From Pedobacter sandarakinus (lineage in GTDB: Bacteria; Bacteroidota; Bacteroidia; Sphingobacteriales; Sphingobacteriaceae), in NCBI RefSeq assembly GCF_026240095.1, contig NZ_JAPIVG010000004.1:310001-374000 (forward strand): a stretch of DNA of 64,000 bases. The letters run 5' to 3'. Of this stretch, positions 55,665 through 64,000 are shown in pieces. Positions within the stretch are counted from its first letter, which is position 1; each line of letters opens with the position of its first letter. The notes below the pieces were generated by a model. That model had not been told where the DNA came from. It saw only the letters and a program-made list of their open reading frames with translations, and made no database searches. A program made the translations under genes and the position numbers.

Positions 55665-57014
55665 ATGAAAAAAACTTACGCCTTATTAATATGCTCGGCT
55701 TTGACTTTTGGAAGCCAGGCCCAAACTACTGTTAACCGCCATCAGGAAATCGACCTTATGGTCAAGGCAGTAAATCAAGATTCCCTCAAATCTTATATCT
55801 CAAAAATGGTAGCTTTTGGTACGCGAAACACTTTAAGCGATATCAAAAGTAAAACTAAAGGTATTGGAGCAGCCAGAACTTGGGTAGTAAGTAAATTTAC
55901 CCAGTTTGCAAAACAAAGCGATGGACGCCTATCGGCATTTTTGGATACCACAACCTTTAAACCCGATGGCAGGCGTGTTGATCAACCTACTTTGTTGGGC
56001 AACGCTGTAGCTATTTTAAAAGGTACCGACCCCAATGATAAGCGAGTATATGTAGTAAGCGGACATCTCGATAGCAGGGTAACCGATGTAATGAATAGGA
56101 CAAGCGACGCACCAGGCGCCAATGATGATGGTAGTGGCGTGGCAGGTGTTATAGAGGCAGCAAGAATTATGAGCAAATACAAATTTGGTGCTACTATCAT
56201 TTTTGTTGCAGTTAGTGGTGAAGAACAATCTCTATTGGGCTCCGGTTTCATGGCTGGCAAAGCAAAAAAAGAAGGTTGGAACATCGATGCCATGCTAAAC
56301 AATGATATGATTGGCAGCAACAACAGCAGCGAAACCCAGATTATAGACAATACCAGATTGCGGGTGTTTAGCGAAGGTTTGCCGAGTTACGAACTGGAAA
56401 AAAATGCAAAAAATATCAGGCAGTTTGGACTGGAAAACGATGGAAGAAGCAGGCAATTGGCACGCTACGTTAAAGAGGTTGGCGAACGCTATGTAGACCA
56501 GTTGGAAGTTAAACTGATCTACAGGAACGATCGCTTTTTACGCGGTGGCGATCATACTCCATTCGTCGAAAACGGTTTCACTGCAGTTAGAATCACTGAA
56601 ATGAACGAAAATTTCGATCATCAGCATCAAGATCTTAGAACCGAAAACGGCATTAGATATGGAGATTTGCAAGAGTTCATGGATTTCGAATATTTAAGAA
56701 AAAACACAGCTGTAAATATTGCTGTATTGGCCAATTTGGCTAAAGGACCTGCTTCGCCAACAGAAGTAAAAATAGATGTAAAAAATTTAAGTAACGCTAG
56801 CTTCTTGTATTGGAAAGCACCCTTAAATGGCAAGGCTAAAGGTTATTATGTTTTAATGAGGGAAACAAGTAGCCCCGTTTGGGAAAAAAAATTCTACACA
56901 ACAGCAACCGAATTAAAAATTCCTTATAGTAAAGACAATTATCTATTTGCTGTTCAAAGTGTTGGTGCAGAAGACAATGAAAGCTTACCGATAGTGCCTG
57001 GAATAGGGAGATAA
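55665..57014 (+). CDS. M28 family zinc aminopeptidase
   Basis: 449-residue exported peptidase (signal peptide ending FGSQAQ). The two-zinc site of family M28 is visible: H in SGHLDSR, D in PGANDDGSGVAG, the E-E pair in VSGEEQSLLGS, D in NNDMIGSN and H in GGDHTPFVE. It probably trims peptides in the periplasm. The C-terminal 90 residues resemble a fibronectin-like module (NASFLYWKAPLNGKAKGYYVLMRET). It lies 21 nt before the TspO start, so co-transcription is likely. Confidence 0.92.
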   Translation: MKKTYALLICSALTFGSQAQTTVNRHQEIDLMVKAVNQDSLKSYISKMVAFGTRNTLSDIKSKTKGIGAARTWVVSKFTQFAKQSDGRLSAFLDTTTFKPDGRRVDQPTLLGNAVAILKGTDPNDKRVYVVSGHLDSRVTDVMNRTSDAPGANDDGSGVAGVIEAARIMSKYKFGATIIFVAVSGEEQSLLGSGFMAGKAKKEGWNIDAMLNNDMIGSNNSSETQIIDNTRLRVFSEGLPSYELEKNAKNIRQFGLENDGRSRQLARYVKEVGERYVDQLEVKLIYRNDRFLRGGDHTPFVENGFTAVRITEMNENFDHQHQDLRTENGIRYGDLQEFMDFEYLRKNTAVNIAVLANLAKGPASPTEVKIDVKNLSNASFLYWKAPLNGKAKGYYVLMRETSSPVWEKKFYTTATELKIPYSKDNYLFAVQSVGAEDNESLPIVPGIGR

Positions 57015-57035
57015 TTGAAAAGTTATAATAACGCT

Positions 57036-57509
57036 ATGAAATTTAGGCCACTGGCATTAATTGTAAATATTTTACTCACTTTAAGCATTGGTGCTGCAGG
57101 GGGGTGGGCTACTTCTACCTCAGTAAAAACATGGTATAAAGATTTAAATAAGCCGGGCTTCAATCCGCCAGATTGGTTGTTTGGCCCGGTGTGGACAACA
57201 CTCTACATTTTAATAGGTATAGCGGCCTACCTGGTTTGGACAAAACGAGACACCATTACCCATTTCCCCAGAACGGTAGCTATATACCTTATTCAATTAA
57301 TTCTGAATTTGGCTTGGTCTTTCATTTTTTTCTATCTGCATGAAATTGATTTTGCGCTGGCAGAAATGCTGATTATGCTGGCAGTGATTATTGTAAACGC
57401 GGCAATGTTTTATAAGGTAGATAAAGTAGCAGGATTATTGTTCATTCCATATATTTTATGGGTGAGTTTTGCATCCATTTTAACATATAACATACTCACT
57501 TTGAATTAA
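57036..57509 (+). CDS. TspO/MBR family protein
   Basis: 157 residues from the ATG at 57036 (a TTG at 57015 is in frame). Five membrane helices carry the family residues GWATSTSVKTWYKDLNKPGFNPPDWLFGPVWTTLYILIGIAAYLVW. TspO proteins bind porphyrins and cholesterol-like ligands and act in stress or tetrapyrrole homeostasis. It lies between the M28 peptidase and the patatin genes, with 34 nt to the latter. Confidence 0.93.
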   Translation: MKFRPLALIVNILLTLSIGAAGGWATSTSVKTWYKDLNKPGFNPPDWLFGPVWTTLYILIGIAAYLVWTKRDTITHFPRTVAIYLIQLILNLAWSFIFFYLHEIDFALAEMLIMLAVIIVNAAMFYKVDKVAGLLFIPYILWVSFASILTYNILTLN

Positions 57510-57543
57510 TTTTAAAATAAAAGCTTATTTTAGAAGAGTGGTA

Positions 57544-59856
57544 ATGCTTCAAAAATATTTGCTGATACTTTTCGTCTTTTGCTGCGTACAAGTTAGTGCG
57601 CAAAAGGTTGGATTGGTTTTTAGTGGGGGAGGCGCCAAAGGCTTAGCCCATATTGGTACATTAAAAGCGCTTGAAGAGAATCATATCCCTATCGATTACA
57701 TTACCGGAACTTCTATGGGAGGGATTGTTGGCGCCATGTATGCCGCAGGCTACGCTCCCACCGAGATCGAAAAAATAGCAACCAGCAGCGATTTTCAAAA
57801 TTGGGTAAATGGCCGCTACACCAGCGATTATACCTACTATTTTCAGAAAAATGCGCCAAATGCATCAATGTTGGCTGCAAAAGTTGCAGTAGATACTGGT
57901 TTTCATTTTAGTTTCAGGTCTAACCTCATCAACGATATTCCTTTAAACTTCGCATTCCTCGAGCTTTTTTCGCAGGCCTCGGCCGTATCAAAAGACAACT
58001 TCAATAACCTTTTTGTACCCTACCGCTGTATGGTGGCAGATGTTTTATCGCAAAAAAGCATTACGGTAAGCAAAGGCAGCCTGGCAGAAGCCGTTCGGGC
58101 AACAATGACAGTACCCATCATCTACCGACCTATAAAACTCGATGGCCAATACGTATTCGATGGCGGTCTATACAACAACTTCCCGGCAGATGTAATGGAA
58201 AGGGAGTTCCGTCCAGACTATATGATTGGCGCAAATGTTTCGTCTAAAATTTATAACGAGTACCCTAAGAGTACCGACGACCGCCTCATGAATCGCTTTT
58301 TGGTGTACATGTTTCTTTCCAAATCAGACTCTACCATGTTGGGGAAGAACGGGGTTTACATTCAACCAGATGTGAAAGATTATAGCGTTACCAATTTTGC
58401 CCCTGTCGAAGATTTGATAAAAAAAGGCTATGAGGCAACCATGGCAGATATGCCAAGAATTAAAGAACTAATCAAGCGAAGGGTAAGTACCGAAGAGCTA
58501 GCCAAGAAAAGAGCGGCATTTAACGCCAAAAAACCAGATTTAAATTTCAGCACCGTCACCGTTTCGGGCGTTAACGAGCAACAGAAAAAATATGTAGAGC
58601 GCCTCTTTAAAAGCGATAAACCTTCATTTAACCTGGAAGATATTAAAAGAGGGTATTACAAACTCGTAGCCGATCAAACCTTCGAAACTGTATATCCCAA
58701 AATTTCTTACCAGCCGCTTACAGACAGTTACACATTCGAAGTGGTGGCGCAACCTAAAAAAAGCATTAAGCTCGAGCTTGGTGGCAATATTTCTACCAGG
58801 CCTGTCAGTAATGTTTTCCTCGGTGCAGAATACAATTACCTCAACAGAAAAGCATATACATTTGGTACAAGCTTCTATTCCGGTCGGTTCTACGAATCGG
58901 TGCAAATAAATGGCCGCATAGATTATCCTACAAAACTTCCACTGTTTTTAGCAGGAGAACTCACCTATAATCATTGGAATTTCTACAACACCAGCCAAAT
59001 CTTTATTGAAAACCCACGCCCAATTTACATCGAACAATCTGATCGGAAAATAGATTTAATGATGGGTGTTCCATTAAACTATAACACTAAAATTGTTATG
59101 CATGCCACCTTTATCAATAATAACGATCGGTATAGCCCAAATAACACCTTTGCCGTTGGCGATCTGCTTGACCAAACCATATTCAATGGCTTTCGAGGAT
59201 CATTAAATCTCGAAAAGAACTCATTAAATCGCAAGCAATATGCTAGCAAAGGGCAGAGTTTTTCATTAAGTTTCAATTATACCACTGGCAGAGAGAATTA
59301 TAACCCGGGCAATATTTTTCGAAATAACCCTGGTTTCACAAGGGTTCCTGCTGCCAGTCGGTTGCAGCATTGGGGTAGTATTAAATTAACCCAGGAGAAT
59401 TATTTTCTGCACCTCCGCAAATATACCCTAGGCTACATCGTCGAAGGTGTTTTCTCTAATCAGCCCCTATTTTATAACTATTATTCAACCCTCTTAGTTG
59501 CGCCGGCATTTTATCCGCTTCAAGATAGCCGTTCGCTATTTTTAGATAAATTCAGGGCAACAACTTATGCTGCGGGAGGCATCAAAAATATCTATAACGT
59601 GAAAAAAAATCTCGACTTCAGGCTAGAAGGCTATTTATTCCTTCCCCATAAAGAATTCGAACTAAATAATTTCCAAGATGTTAGCTATGCGAAAGCAATC
59701 TCAAAAATCCGCTACGCAGCAACCGCGGGCTTGGTTTACCATAGCCCACTCGGCCCCGTTAGCTTAAGTTATAATTTATATAACGATGCAGTAAAAAGAA
59801 ATGGTGTATTATTGCACATCGGTTATTTAATTTACAATAAACGTTCAATCGAATGA
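57544..59856 (+). CDS. Patatin-like phospholipase with C-terminal outer-membrane barrel
   Basis: 770 residues from the ATG at 57544. A signal peptide (VQVSAQ) leads a patatin domain with the oxyanion loop GGGAKG, the nucleophile S57 in GTSMGG, and D206 in DGGLYNN, the Ser-Asp dyad. A POTRA-like linker (about 325-400) is followed by a BamA/Omp85-type beta barrel. This type V-like fusion (PlpD-like) secretes or displays the lipase at the outer membrane. Its stop overlaps the next gene by four bases. Confidence 0.92.
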   Translation: MLQKYLLILFVFCCVQVSAQKVGLVFSGGGAKGLAHIGTLKALEENHIPIDYITGTSMGGIVGAMYAAGYAPTEIEKIATSSDFQNWVNGRYTSDYTYYFQKNAPNASMLAAKVAVDTGFHFSFRSNLINDIPLNFAFLELFSQASAVSKDNFNNLFVPYRCMVADVLSQKSITVSKGSLAEAVRATMTVPIIYRPIKLDGQYVFDGGLYNNFPADVMEREFRPDYMIGANVSSKIYNEYPKSTDDRLMNRFLVYMFLSKSDSTMLGKNGVYIQPDVKDYSVTNFAPVEDLIKKGYEATMADMPRIKELIKRRVSTEELAKKRAAFNAKKPDLNFSTVTVSGVNEQQKKYVERLFKSDKPSFNLEDIKRGYYKLVADQTFETVYPKISYQPLTDSYTFEVVAQPKKSIKLELGGNISTRPVSNVFLGAEYNYLNRKAYTFGTSFYSGRFYESVQINGRIDYPTKLPLFLAGELTYNHWNFYNTSQIFIENPRPIYIEQSDRKIDLMMGVPLNYNTKIVMHATFINNNDRYSPNNTFAVGDLLDQTIFNGFRGSLNLEKNSLNRKQYASKGQSFSLSFNYTTGRENYNPGNIFRNNPGFTRVPAASRLQHWGSIKLTQENYFLHLRKYTLGYIVEGVFSNQPLFYNYYSTLLVAPAFYPLQDSRSLFLDKFRATTYAAGGIKNIYNVKKNLDFRLEGYLFLPHKEFELNNFQDVSYAKAISKIRYAATAGLVYHSPLGPVSLSYNLYNDAVKRNGVLLHIGYLIYNKRSIE

Positions 59857-60383
59857 AACGAATCTTCCTATTACTTACATGTTGTTTAATTAGTTTAATA
59901 GGTTATGCTCAAAATGCAGCCATAAACAATTTTCTAGTCAAAGAAAACCTCTTAAAAAATAATAAACTTGCCATAATTGCCGCAGATTCGCTAAATGTTC
60001 CAAACGAAAACATTAATGGCAGCTACACTTTTAGCGTTAGTGGCTTTACCCAAGTACTTAAGTTTAACGATGGAATAGCGGTATTGCCCCTACCCATTGC
60101 CAAATCAACATTCGTCTACATCAAACACCAAAACGATTTCGGCACGCATAGCAAACTAGTTTACGTGTATAAAAAAGAAAGCGATTTAAACCCATACACC
60201 ATCAACAGTTTGTGGTTATTTATCATTCCAATTGTTTTAGTCATACTGGCCTTCGCATTCAGGAAACTAATCATTTTCATTGTTATAGCTTTCTTAATTT
60301 TTGTTTACTTCAATCACAGTGCCGGCCTAAATATCTCCACTTTTTTCGAGAGCATTTTCGATGCCTTGAGAAATCTCGTCTGA
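59853..60383 (+). CDS. Hypothetical exported membrane protein coupled to the patatin gene
   Basis: 176 residues that I do not recognise. A signal peptide (ending IGYAQ) leads a soluble extracytoplasmic part of about 100 residues, then two adjacent hydrophobic segments near 123-155 and a short C-terminal stretch. The start overlaps the patatin stop (ATGA), so it is translated with it and may assist its assembly or activity (inference). Confidence 0.7.
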   Translation: MKRIFLLLTCCLISLIGYAQNAAINNFLVKENLLKNNKLAIIAADSLNVPNENINGSYTFSVSGFTQVLKFNDGIAVLPLPIAKSTFVYIKHQNDFGTHSKLVYVYKKESDLNPYTINSLWLFIIPIVLVILAFAFRKLIIFIVIAFLIFVYFNHSAGLNISTFFESIFDALRNLV

Positions 60384-60391
60384 TTTTTTTG

Positions 60392-60490
60392 GAAAGCAAT
60401 CAACTACAAAACTTAATGTACCTCTGGCTTTCCGCTGTATGCCCGATGAAAAATCGGGCGATGCCGCTGCAATCCAGTTTAAATACACCT
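60392..60490. repeat. Dispersed intergenic element with GCCCGAT...ATCGGGC hairpin
   Basis: Between the membrane protein gene and the Ppx gene, a GGAAAGCA-containing edge precedes CTGGCTTTCCGCTG, the 7-bp hairpin GCCCGAT/ATCGGGC, then GCCGCTGCAATCCAG. The outer CTGG/CCAG can pair. The arm-hairpin-arm order matches the middle of the 14365-14664 element. Confidence 0.55.
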
Positions 60491-60534
60491 GTCTCTACAA
60501 CTATGTAGGGTAAAATTGCAAAAAGCCTAAAAAT

Positions 60535-61449
60535 ATGCGCATTGCCATTATCGACCTCGGCACCAATACTTTTCACCTGTTAATAGCCGAAATTGCAAAT
60601 AAAAACTTCGAAGTACTATATAAAACTAATGTCCCGGTAAAGTTAGGAGAAGGAAGGTTAAACGATAATATTATCATTCCTGAAGCAATGCAACGCGGAA
60701 TAGAATGTCTTAAAACTTTTAACCAAACCATTTTATCTTATAAGGTAGATCAGGTAAAGGCGACAGCTACCTCGGCTGTACGAAGCGCCAAAAACGGTAA
60801 CGTCTTTGTATCGGCAGCGAAGGCTGAAGCAAATATTGAAATTAAAGTAATAAGTGGCGATGATGAAGCAAGCCTCATTTACGAAGGTGTAAAGCTAAGC
60901 GGAAGCATTTCAGAAACATCATTGATCATGGATATCGGAGGTGGAAGTGTAGAATTCATTCTATGTGACAGTGCAAATTTAATTTGGAAAAAGAGCTATA
61001 ACATTGGCGCAGCTCGGCTGATGCAACGATTTTTTCATTCTGATCCGATATCAGATTACGATAAGCAAGCCATTCTCGCCCATTTACAAGGCGAATTGCA
61101 AGATCTATTTGAGGTATGCGAAGTCCAGCAACCTACGGCACTTATCGGTTCGGCGGGTGCATTCGAAACCTTTGCCCAACTTGTTACATCAACTAAAAAC
61201 CAAACTATAAATATTGGTGAAGTGAAATCATACGTTTTTAATTTCGATGATTACATCGACATGTCCATCAAAATCATCAATGCTACGCATCAACAACGGG
61301 TAGAAATGCCAGGCATCATTCCGCTTCGGGTAGATCTTATCGTAATCGCGGCCCTCATCACAAACTATATCCTGGGCAGATTGAAAATAAATCGCCTTAA
61401 ATTATCAACATACGATTTAAAAATGGGGGTTTTGGCAATTTCCTTCTAA
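60535..61449 (+). CDS. Ppx/GppA family phosphatase
   Basis: 304 residues of the sugar kinase/Hsp70/actin-fold Ppx/GppA family. The first phosphate motif is IDLGTNTFHLLIAE at 6-19; the second is MDIGGGSVEFIL; the catalytic glutamate is expected near residues 115-120 (ISGDDEASLIYEG). Such enzymes degrade polyphosphate from the end or hydrolyse pppGpp. This is the short form lacking the C-terminal HD-like domain. Confidence 0.9.
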   Translation: MRIAIIDLGTNTFHLLIAEIANKNFEVLYKTNVPVKLGEGRLNDNIIIPEAMQRGIECLKTFNQTILSYKVDQVKATATSAVRSAKNGNVFVSAAKAEANIEIKVISGDDEASLIYEGVKLSGSISETSLIMDIGGGSVEFILCDSANLIWKKSYNIGAARLMQRFFHSDPISDYDKQAILAHLQGELQDLFEVCEVQQPTALIGSAGAFETFAQLVTSTKNQTINIGEVKSYVFNFDDYIDMSIKIINATHQQRVEMPGIIPLRVDLIVIAALITNYILGRLKINRLKLSTYDLKMGVLAISF

Positions 61450-61454
61450 ACACC

Positions 61455-62120
61455 CTACCTTGGCGTGAAGGCAATCTTACCCATAATCATTGGTTCATCT
61501 TTCAACCGCAATTCTGCCTGTTTTTCATGCTTAAGATCGATAATCGTGCTAGCCGAATAGCGTAGGCTTTTTACCTTTAAAATTTTTCCTTGCAGATCAG
61601 CTGCCTTTTTTAAATAGATGGTATAGCAACCATTTCCATCTGTAGTAGCAGCGTATTTGGTGTTTTCAACAATCACTAAAATCCCAGGAACTGTTGTTCC
61701 ATTACTATCCAGCACCATTCCTGTCAGTTTCGTTACGCTTTTAGGGTTATTATCAACAATGTTTCTATTAATCGTATCTACAAAAACTGTTTCTGGTTTA
61801 AGTTTGGCAGCCTGCGCATCCTGGGTAAAAAGGCTAGCCCCTATGGCTAAAACGCCAAGGTATTTCATCCAATTCTTATTAGCGGGTTTAACAATGAGGT
61901 AATAGTTAAGTTGGTTTAGTTGCATTTCCGTCAGCCGTCCACACACTGAAGAACCCGAACTGGCTAGAACTGAAATAATTTCGGCATTTGTATATCCAGT
62001 AAAGTCAATTACATTCTTGCTGCATGCCGTACAAAAATTAAAATTATCTTTGGTTTCCATCTCATCCCAATTTTGCATGCAGGGTTCTTCGATGCGTACG
62101 TTGATAGGCGAATCTTTCAT
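61455..62120 (-). CDS. Membrane protein with four-cysteine N-terminus and periplasmic CarboxypepD-like domain
   Basis: 221 residues from the ATG at 62120 (an upstream ATG at 62165 is in frame). Residues 1-65 carry C14, C30, C33 and C60 in the pattern EEPCxxxW...FCTACSKNVIDF...SVCGRL, suggesting a metal or redox site, without a signal peptide. One hydrophobic segment (about 84-99, ending DAQA) follows. The rest resembles a CarboxypepD_reg-like beta-sandwich (TGMVLDSNGTTVPGILV...). The N-terminal region would lie in the cytoplasm if the segment is a membrane anchor. Function unknown. Confidence 0.75.
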   Translation of the reverse strand: MKDSPINVRIEEPCMQNWDEMETKDNFNFCTACSKNVIDFTGYTNAEIISVLASSGSSVCGRLTEMQLNQLNYYLIVKPANKNWMKYLGVLAIGASLFTQDAQAAKLKPETVFVDTINRNIVDNNPKSVTKLTGMVLDSNGTTVPGILVIVENTKYAATTDGNGCYTIYLKKAADLQGKILKVKSLRYSASTIIDLKHEKQAELRLKDEPMIMGKIAFTPR

Positions 62121-62257
62121 CAGTGTGTATTTTCTAACATGATGAAACTTCCTTACAAATTCCATAAAAGCTGCAATCGTAGCCCCTGCTTTGCCCGTTT
62201 GGATTATGATAACCTGTACCGCATTGGTAGTTTAAGCAACTTTATAGAAATGCTATC

Positions 62258-62821
62258 CTAAGCAAAACTTAGCAATTCCTGATATAATTTTTCAGTTGGC
62301 AGGCCCATCACATTGGTATAAGACCCTTCAATTCTTTGTACCACCGCAAGACCCCACCAATCCTGTACGCCATAACTACCTGCCTTGTCAAATGGTTTGT
62401 AATTATCGATATAGAAATCAATCTCGGTTGCCGAAACCGTTTTGCAGTATACAATCGTCTTATCGTAGAACGATTTTATTTGATTACCGCTAACGATTGT
62501 TACACCCGTATAAACCTCATGTTTGTTACCCGAAAGTTTACCTAGCATGCGTTGTGCATCCGCTCGATCGATGGGTTTTCCTAAAATCTCACCATTCAAG
62601 GCTACGATAGTATCAGCGGTAATTACAATCTCATTATCTGATGTGAAAGCCTTTGCTTTCTTTTCGGAAATAAATACGGCAATTTCTGCCGGACTTAAAC
62701 CCTCCGGATAACTTTCGTCTACGTCTTTAAGTTCTACTTTAAAATTTAAGCCCATAAGGGATAATAATTCTTGCCTACGGGGCGACTTTGAAGCAAGTAC
62801 AATTGATAAGTGTTTTAGCAT
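62258..62821 (-). CDS. maf: Maf family nucleotide pyrophosphatase
   Basis: 187-residue cytoplasmic house-cleaning enzyme that hydrolyses non-canonical or excess dTTP/UTP-type nucleotides. Motifs: ASKSPRRQELLS at 10-21, VDESYPEG, the catalytic aspartate in ITADTIVALNGEILGKP, and DKAGSYGVQDWWGLAVV. The gene lies near kdsC, as in other Bacteroidota, with the Spy-like gene between. Confidence 0.93.
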   Translation of the reverse strand: MLKHLSIVLASKSPRRQELLSLMGLNFKVELKDVDESYPEGLSPAEIAVFISEKKAKAFTSDNEIVITADTIVALNGEILGKPIDRADAQRMLGKLSGNKHEVYTGVTIVSGNQIKSFYDKTIVYCKTVSATEIDFYIDNYKPFDKAGSYGVQDWWGLAVVQRIEGSYTNVMGLPTEKLYQELLSFA

Positions 62822-62845
62822 AAGGTTTTGTAAACTGCTAAAATA

Positions 62846-62873
62846 ACAAAAGCGGCTTAAAAGCCGCTTTTGT
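62846..62873 (-). terminator. Terminator of the Spy-like gene
   Basis: A perfect 13-bp stem (62846-62858 with 62861-62873) with a 2-nt loop is GC-rich in the middle and followed by T-rich sequence on the minus strand. Confidence 0.82.
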
Positions 62874-62892
62874 ATGTTAAAATATGGTTTAA

Positions 62893-63294
62893 CTAGTTGT
62901 TTCCACCACCTTGGCGCTCTTGCATACGTTTTTGCATTTCTGCACGCTGCTCATCTTGCCAGGTTTTATACATTTTTTTCTGATCTTCTGTTAATAGCGC
63001 ACTAATTTTAGTCTCACCATCTGTACGAAATTTTTGCATTTTTTCTCTCATTGCATCCCTGTCGCCACCTTGGTTCTCTTCACGCATCTTTTTCATGGCA
63101 TCAGCCTGTTCAGTAAAAACTGCTGTTAGTTTGGTCTTTTGGTCGTCGCTAAGCTTTAATTTTTCATCCATTTGCTTAACCCTATCCTCAGGTTTCATCA
63201 TCATGCCACCTCTACCTGGTCCGCCACCTTGCTGCGCATTTGCAAAAGTTACCACCGAGAATAACAGTGCACAAATCATCATTAATTTTTTCAT
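62893..63294 (-). CDS. Spy/CpxP-like periplasmic LTxxQ protein
   Basis: 133 residues with a signal peptide (TFANAQ) and a Gly/Met-rich spacer (QQGGGPGRGGMMM). The remainder is charged helical with the LTxxQ-like repeats KLSDDQKTKL and LLTEDQKKMY, as in Spy and CpxP, which act as small periplasmic chaperones or stress sensors. The C-terminus is Arg/Gln/Gly-rich. Homology to Spy is distant; a zinc-resistance-type protein is also possible. Confidence 0.7.
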   Translation of the reverse strand: MKKLMMICALLFSVVTFANAQQGGGPGRGGMMMKPEDRVKQMDEKLKLSDDQKTKLTAVFTEQADAMKKMREENQGGDRDAMREKMQKFRTDGETKISALLTEDQKKMYKTWQDEQRAEMQKRMQERQGGGNN

Positions 63295-63399
63295 GTCTTT
63301 TTGTTTTGAAATTTAGACTTATTGGAGTGCGGCACAAGGGCAAAGTTTAATCCAAAAATGTAACTTCGCTGTTGCAAAAAGAAAATATTTTTGTTGTGT

Positions 63400-63927
63400 T
63401 TATTTTCCAGAATCGGAAGCATTAGGTTGGGCATCCATCCACTTATGTTGAATTTTCATCACCTTCTCCATAATGTCTCTAACAGCACCTTTGCCACCGC
63501 CATAAGGAGATACGAACTGAGAAATTGCTTTGATTTCCTCTACTGCATCAGCCGGGCAGGTTGGTAAACCGACAAGCTTCATCACATTTAAATCCGGAAT
63601 ATCATCGCCCATATAAAGCACCCCCTCAGCAGAGATTTGCTTATCCAGCAAATACTGATTGAATATTTCAACCTTATCACCAGCACCTAAAAAAACATCT
63701 TGAACGCCAAGATTTTCAAAGCGTTTACCCATGGCTACACCATCTCCTCCAGAAATGATGCAAACATTATAATGATGTTTAACGGCCAATTGCAATGCGT
63801 AGCCATCTTTGATATTGAAAGTCCGCAATGATTGCCCGCTATCTGTTACCTGAACAGTTCCATCTGTAAGAACCCCATCTACATCAAAAATAAAAGTGGT
63901 AATGCCTTTAAGCTTTTGAAAAAACAT
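63400..63927 (-). CDS. kdsC: 3-deoxy-D-manno-octulosonate 8-phosphate phosphatase KdsC (HAD family)
   Basis: Removes phosphate from Kdo-8-phosphate in the lipopolysaccharide inner-core pathway. The ATG at 63927 gives 175 residues, beginning near the HAD motif I FIFDVDGVLTDG. Other features are the NIKDGYALQLAVK block, ISGGDG as motif II, and MGDDIPDLNVM as motif IV. The absence of a cap domain fits the tetrameric HAD-IIIA KdsC type. The reading frame stays open to 63999, so an upstream start within the window edge is possible but not needed. Confidence 0.9.
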   Translation of the reverse strand: MFFQKLKGITTFIFDVDGVLTDGTVQVTDSGQSLRTFNIKDGYALQLAVKHHYNVCIISGGDGVAMGKRFENLGVQDVFLGAGDKVEIFNQYLLDKQISAEGVLYMGDDIPDLNVMKLVGLPTCPADAVEEIKAISQFVSPYGGGKGAVRDIMEKVMKIQHKWMDAQPNASDSGK

Positions 63928-64000
63928 ATGTAGCAGGTTAAACAGGTAATATTTATTGGTTATGGCTAATTGTTCTATTAGTCTTGGTTGTCTCTCCACT

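Overview
The window looks like chromosome of a Pedobacter-like member of the Sphingobacteriaceae (Bacteroidota). The support is: AT-rich DNA, repeated TAnnTTTG promoter elements (the Bacteroidota -7 box), a SusC/SusD pair with a hybrid two-component sensor, a leucine dehydrogenase, the order nusB-DUF1573-yajC-ybbR-coaE, and Bacteroidota-restricted small families (DUF3276, DUF5522, DUF5362). The genus is an inference from gene content only.

Layout. 1-10.8 kb: end of a metal P-type ATPase, then mostly single housekeeping or stress genes (M13 peptidase, DUF2625, YjbR, mnmD, aldo/keto reductase) and a run of AI-2E transporter, DoxX-like protein and mazG. 10.8-24 kb: truA, gyrB, cydAB, a Tat-exported metallo-beta-lactamase-fold protein, two small paralogous proteins, a cysteine desulfurase with glmM, and a methyltransferase/PAP2/ZIP operon. 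The gaps here hold a ~91-nt tandem repeat and dispersed intergenic elements. 24.5-37 kb: a long reverse-strand housekeeping run (exonuclease, coaE, ybbR, yajC, DUF1573, nusB, leucine dehydrogenase), then an ABC exporter, DUF3276, ychF, a HAD phosphatase, mgtE and tRNA-Arg(CCG).

37.4-54.2 kb is the accessory core: an eight-gene polysaccharide utilisation locus on the reverse strand, divergent from a 1,333-residue hybrid sensor. It encodes two formylglycine-type sulfatases at the operon ends, a SusC/SusD importer, a GH43, a GH5-like clan-A hydrolase and two mutually homologous TIM-barrel proteins that I cannot place in a named glycoside hydrolase family. Together these suggest sensing, desulfation, cleavage and import of a sulfated glycan; the glycan itself cannot be read from the sequence.

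54.4-64 kb: tatA, an OmpA-like lipoprotein, an M28 peptidase, TspO, a patatin fused to an outer-membrane barrel, Ppx/GppA, a membrane protein with a four-cysteine N-terminus, maf, a Spy-like protein and kdsC. I saw no CRISPR array, prophage, recognisable defence system or intact insertion sequence.
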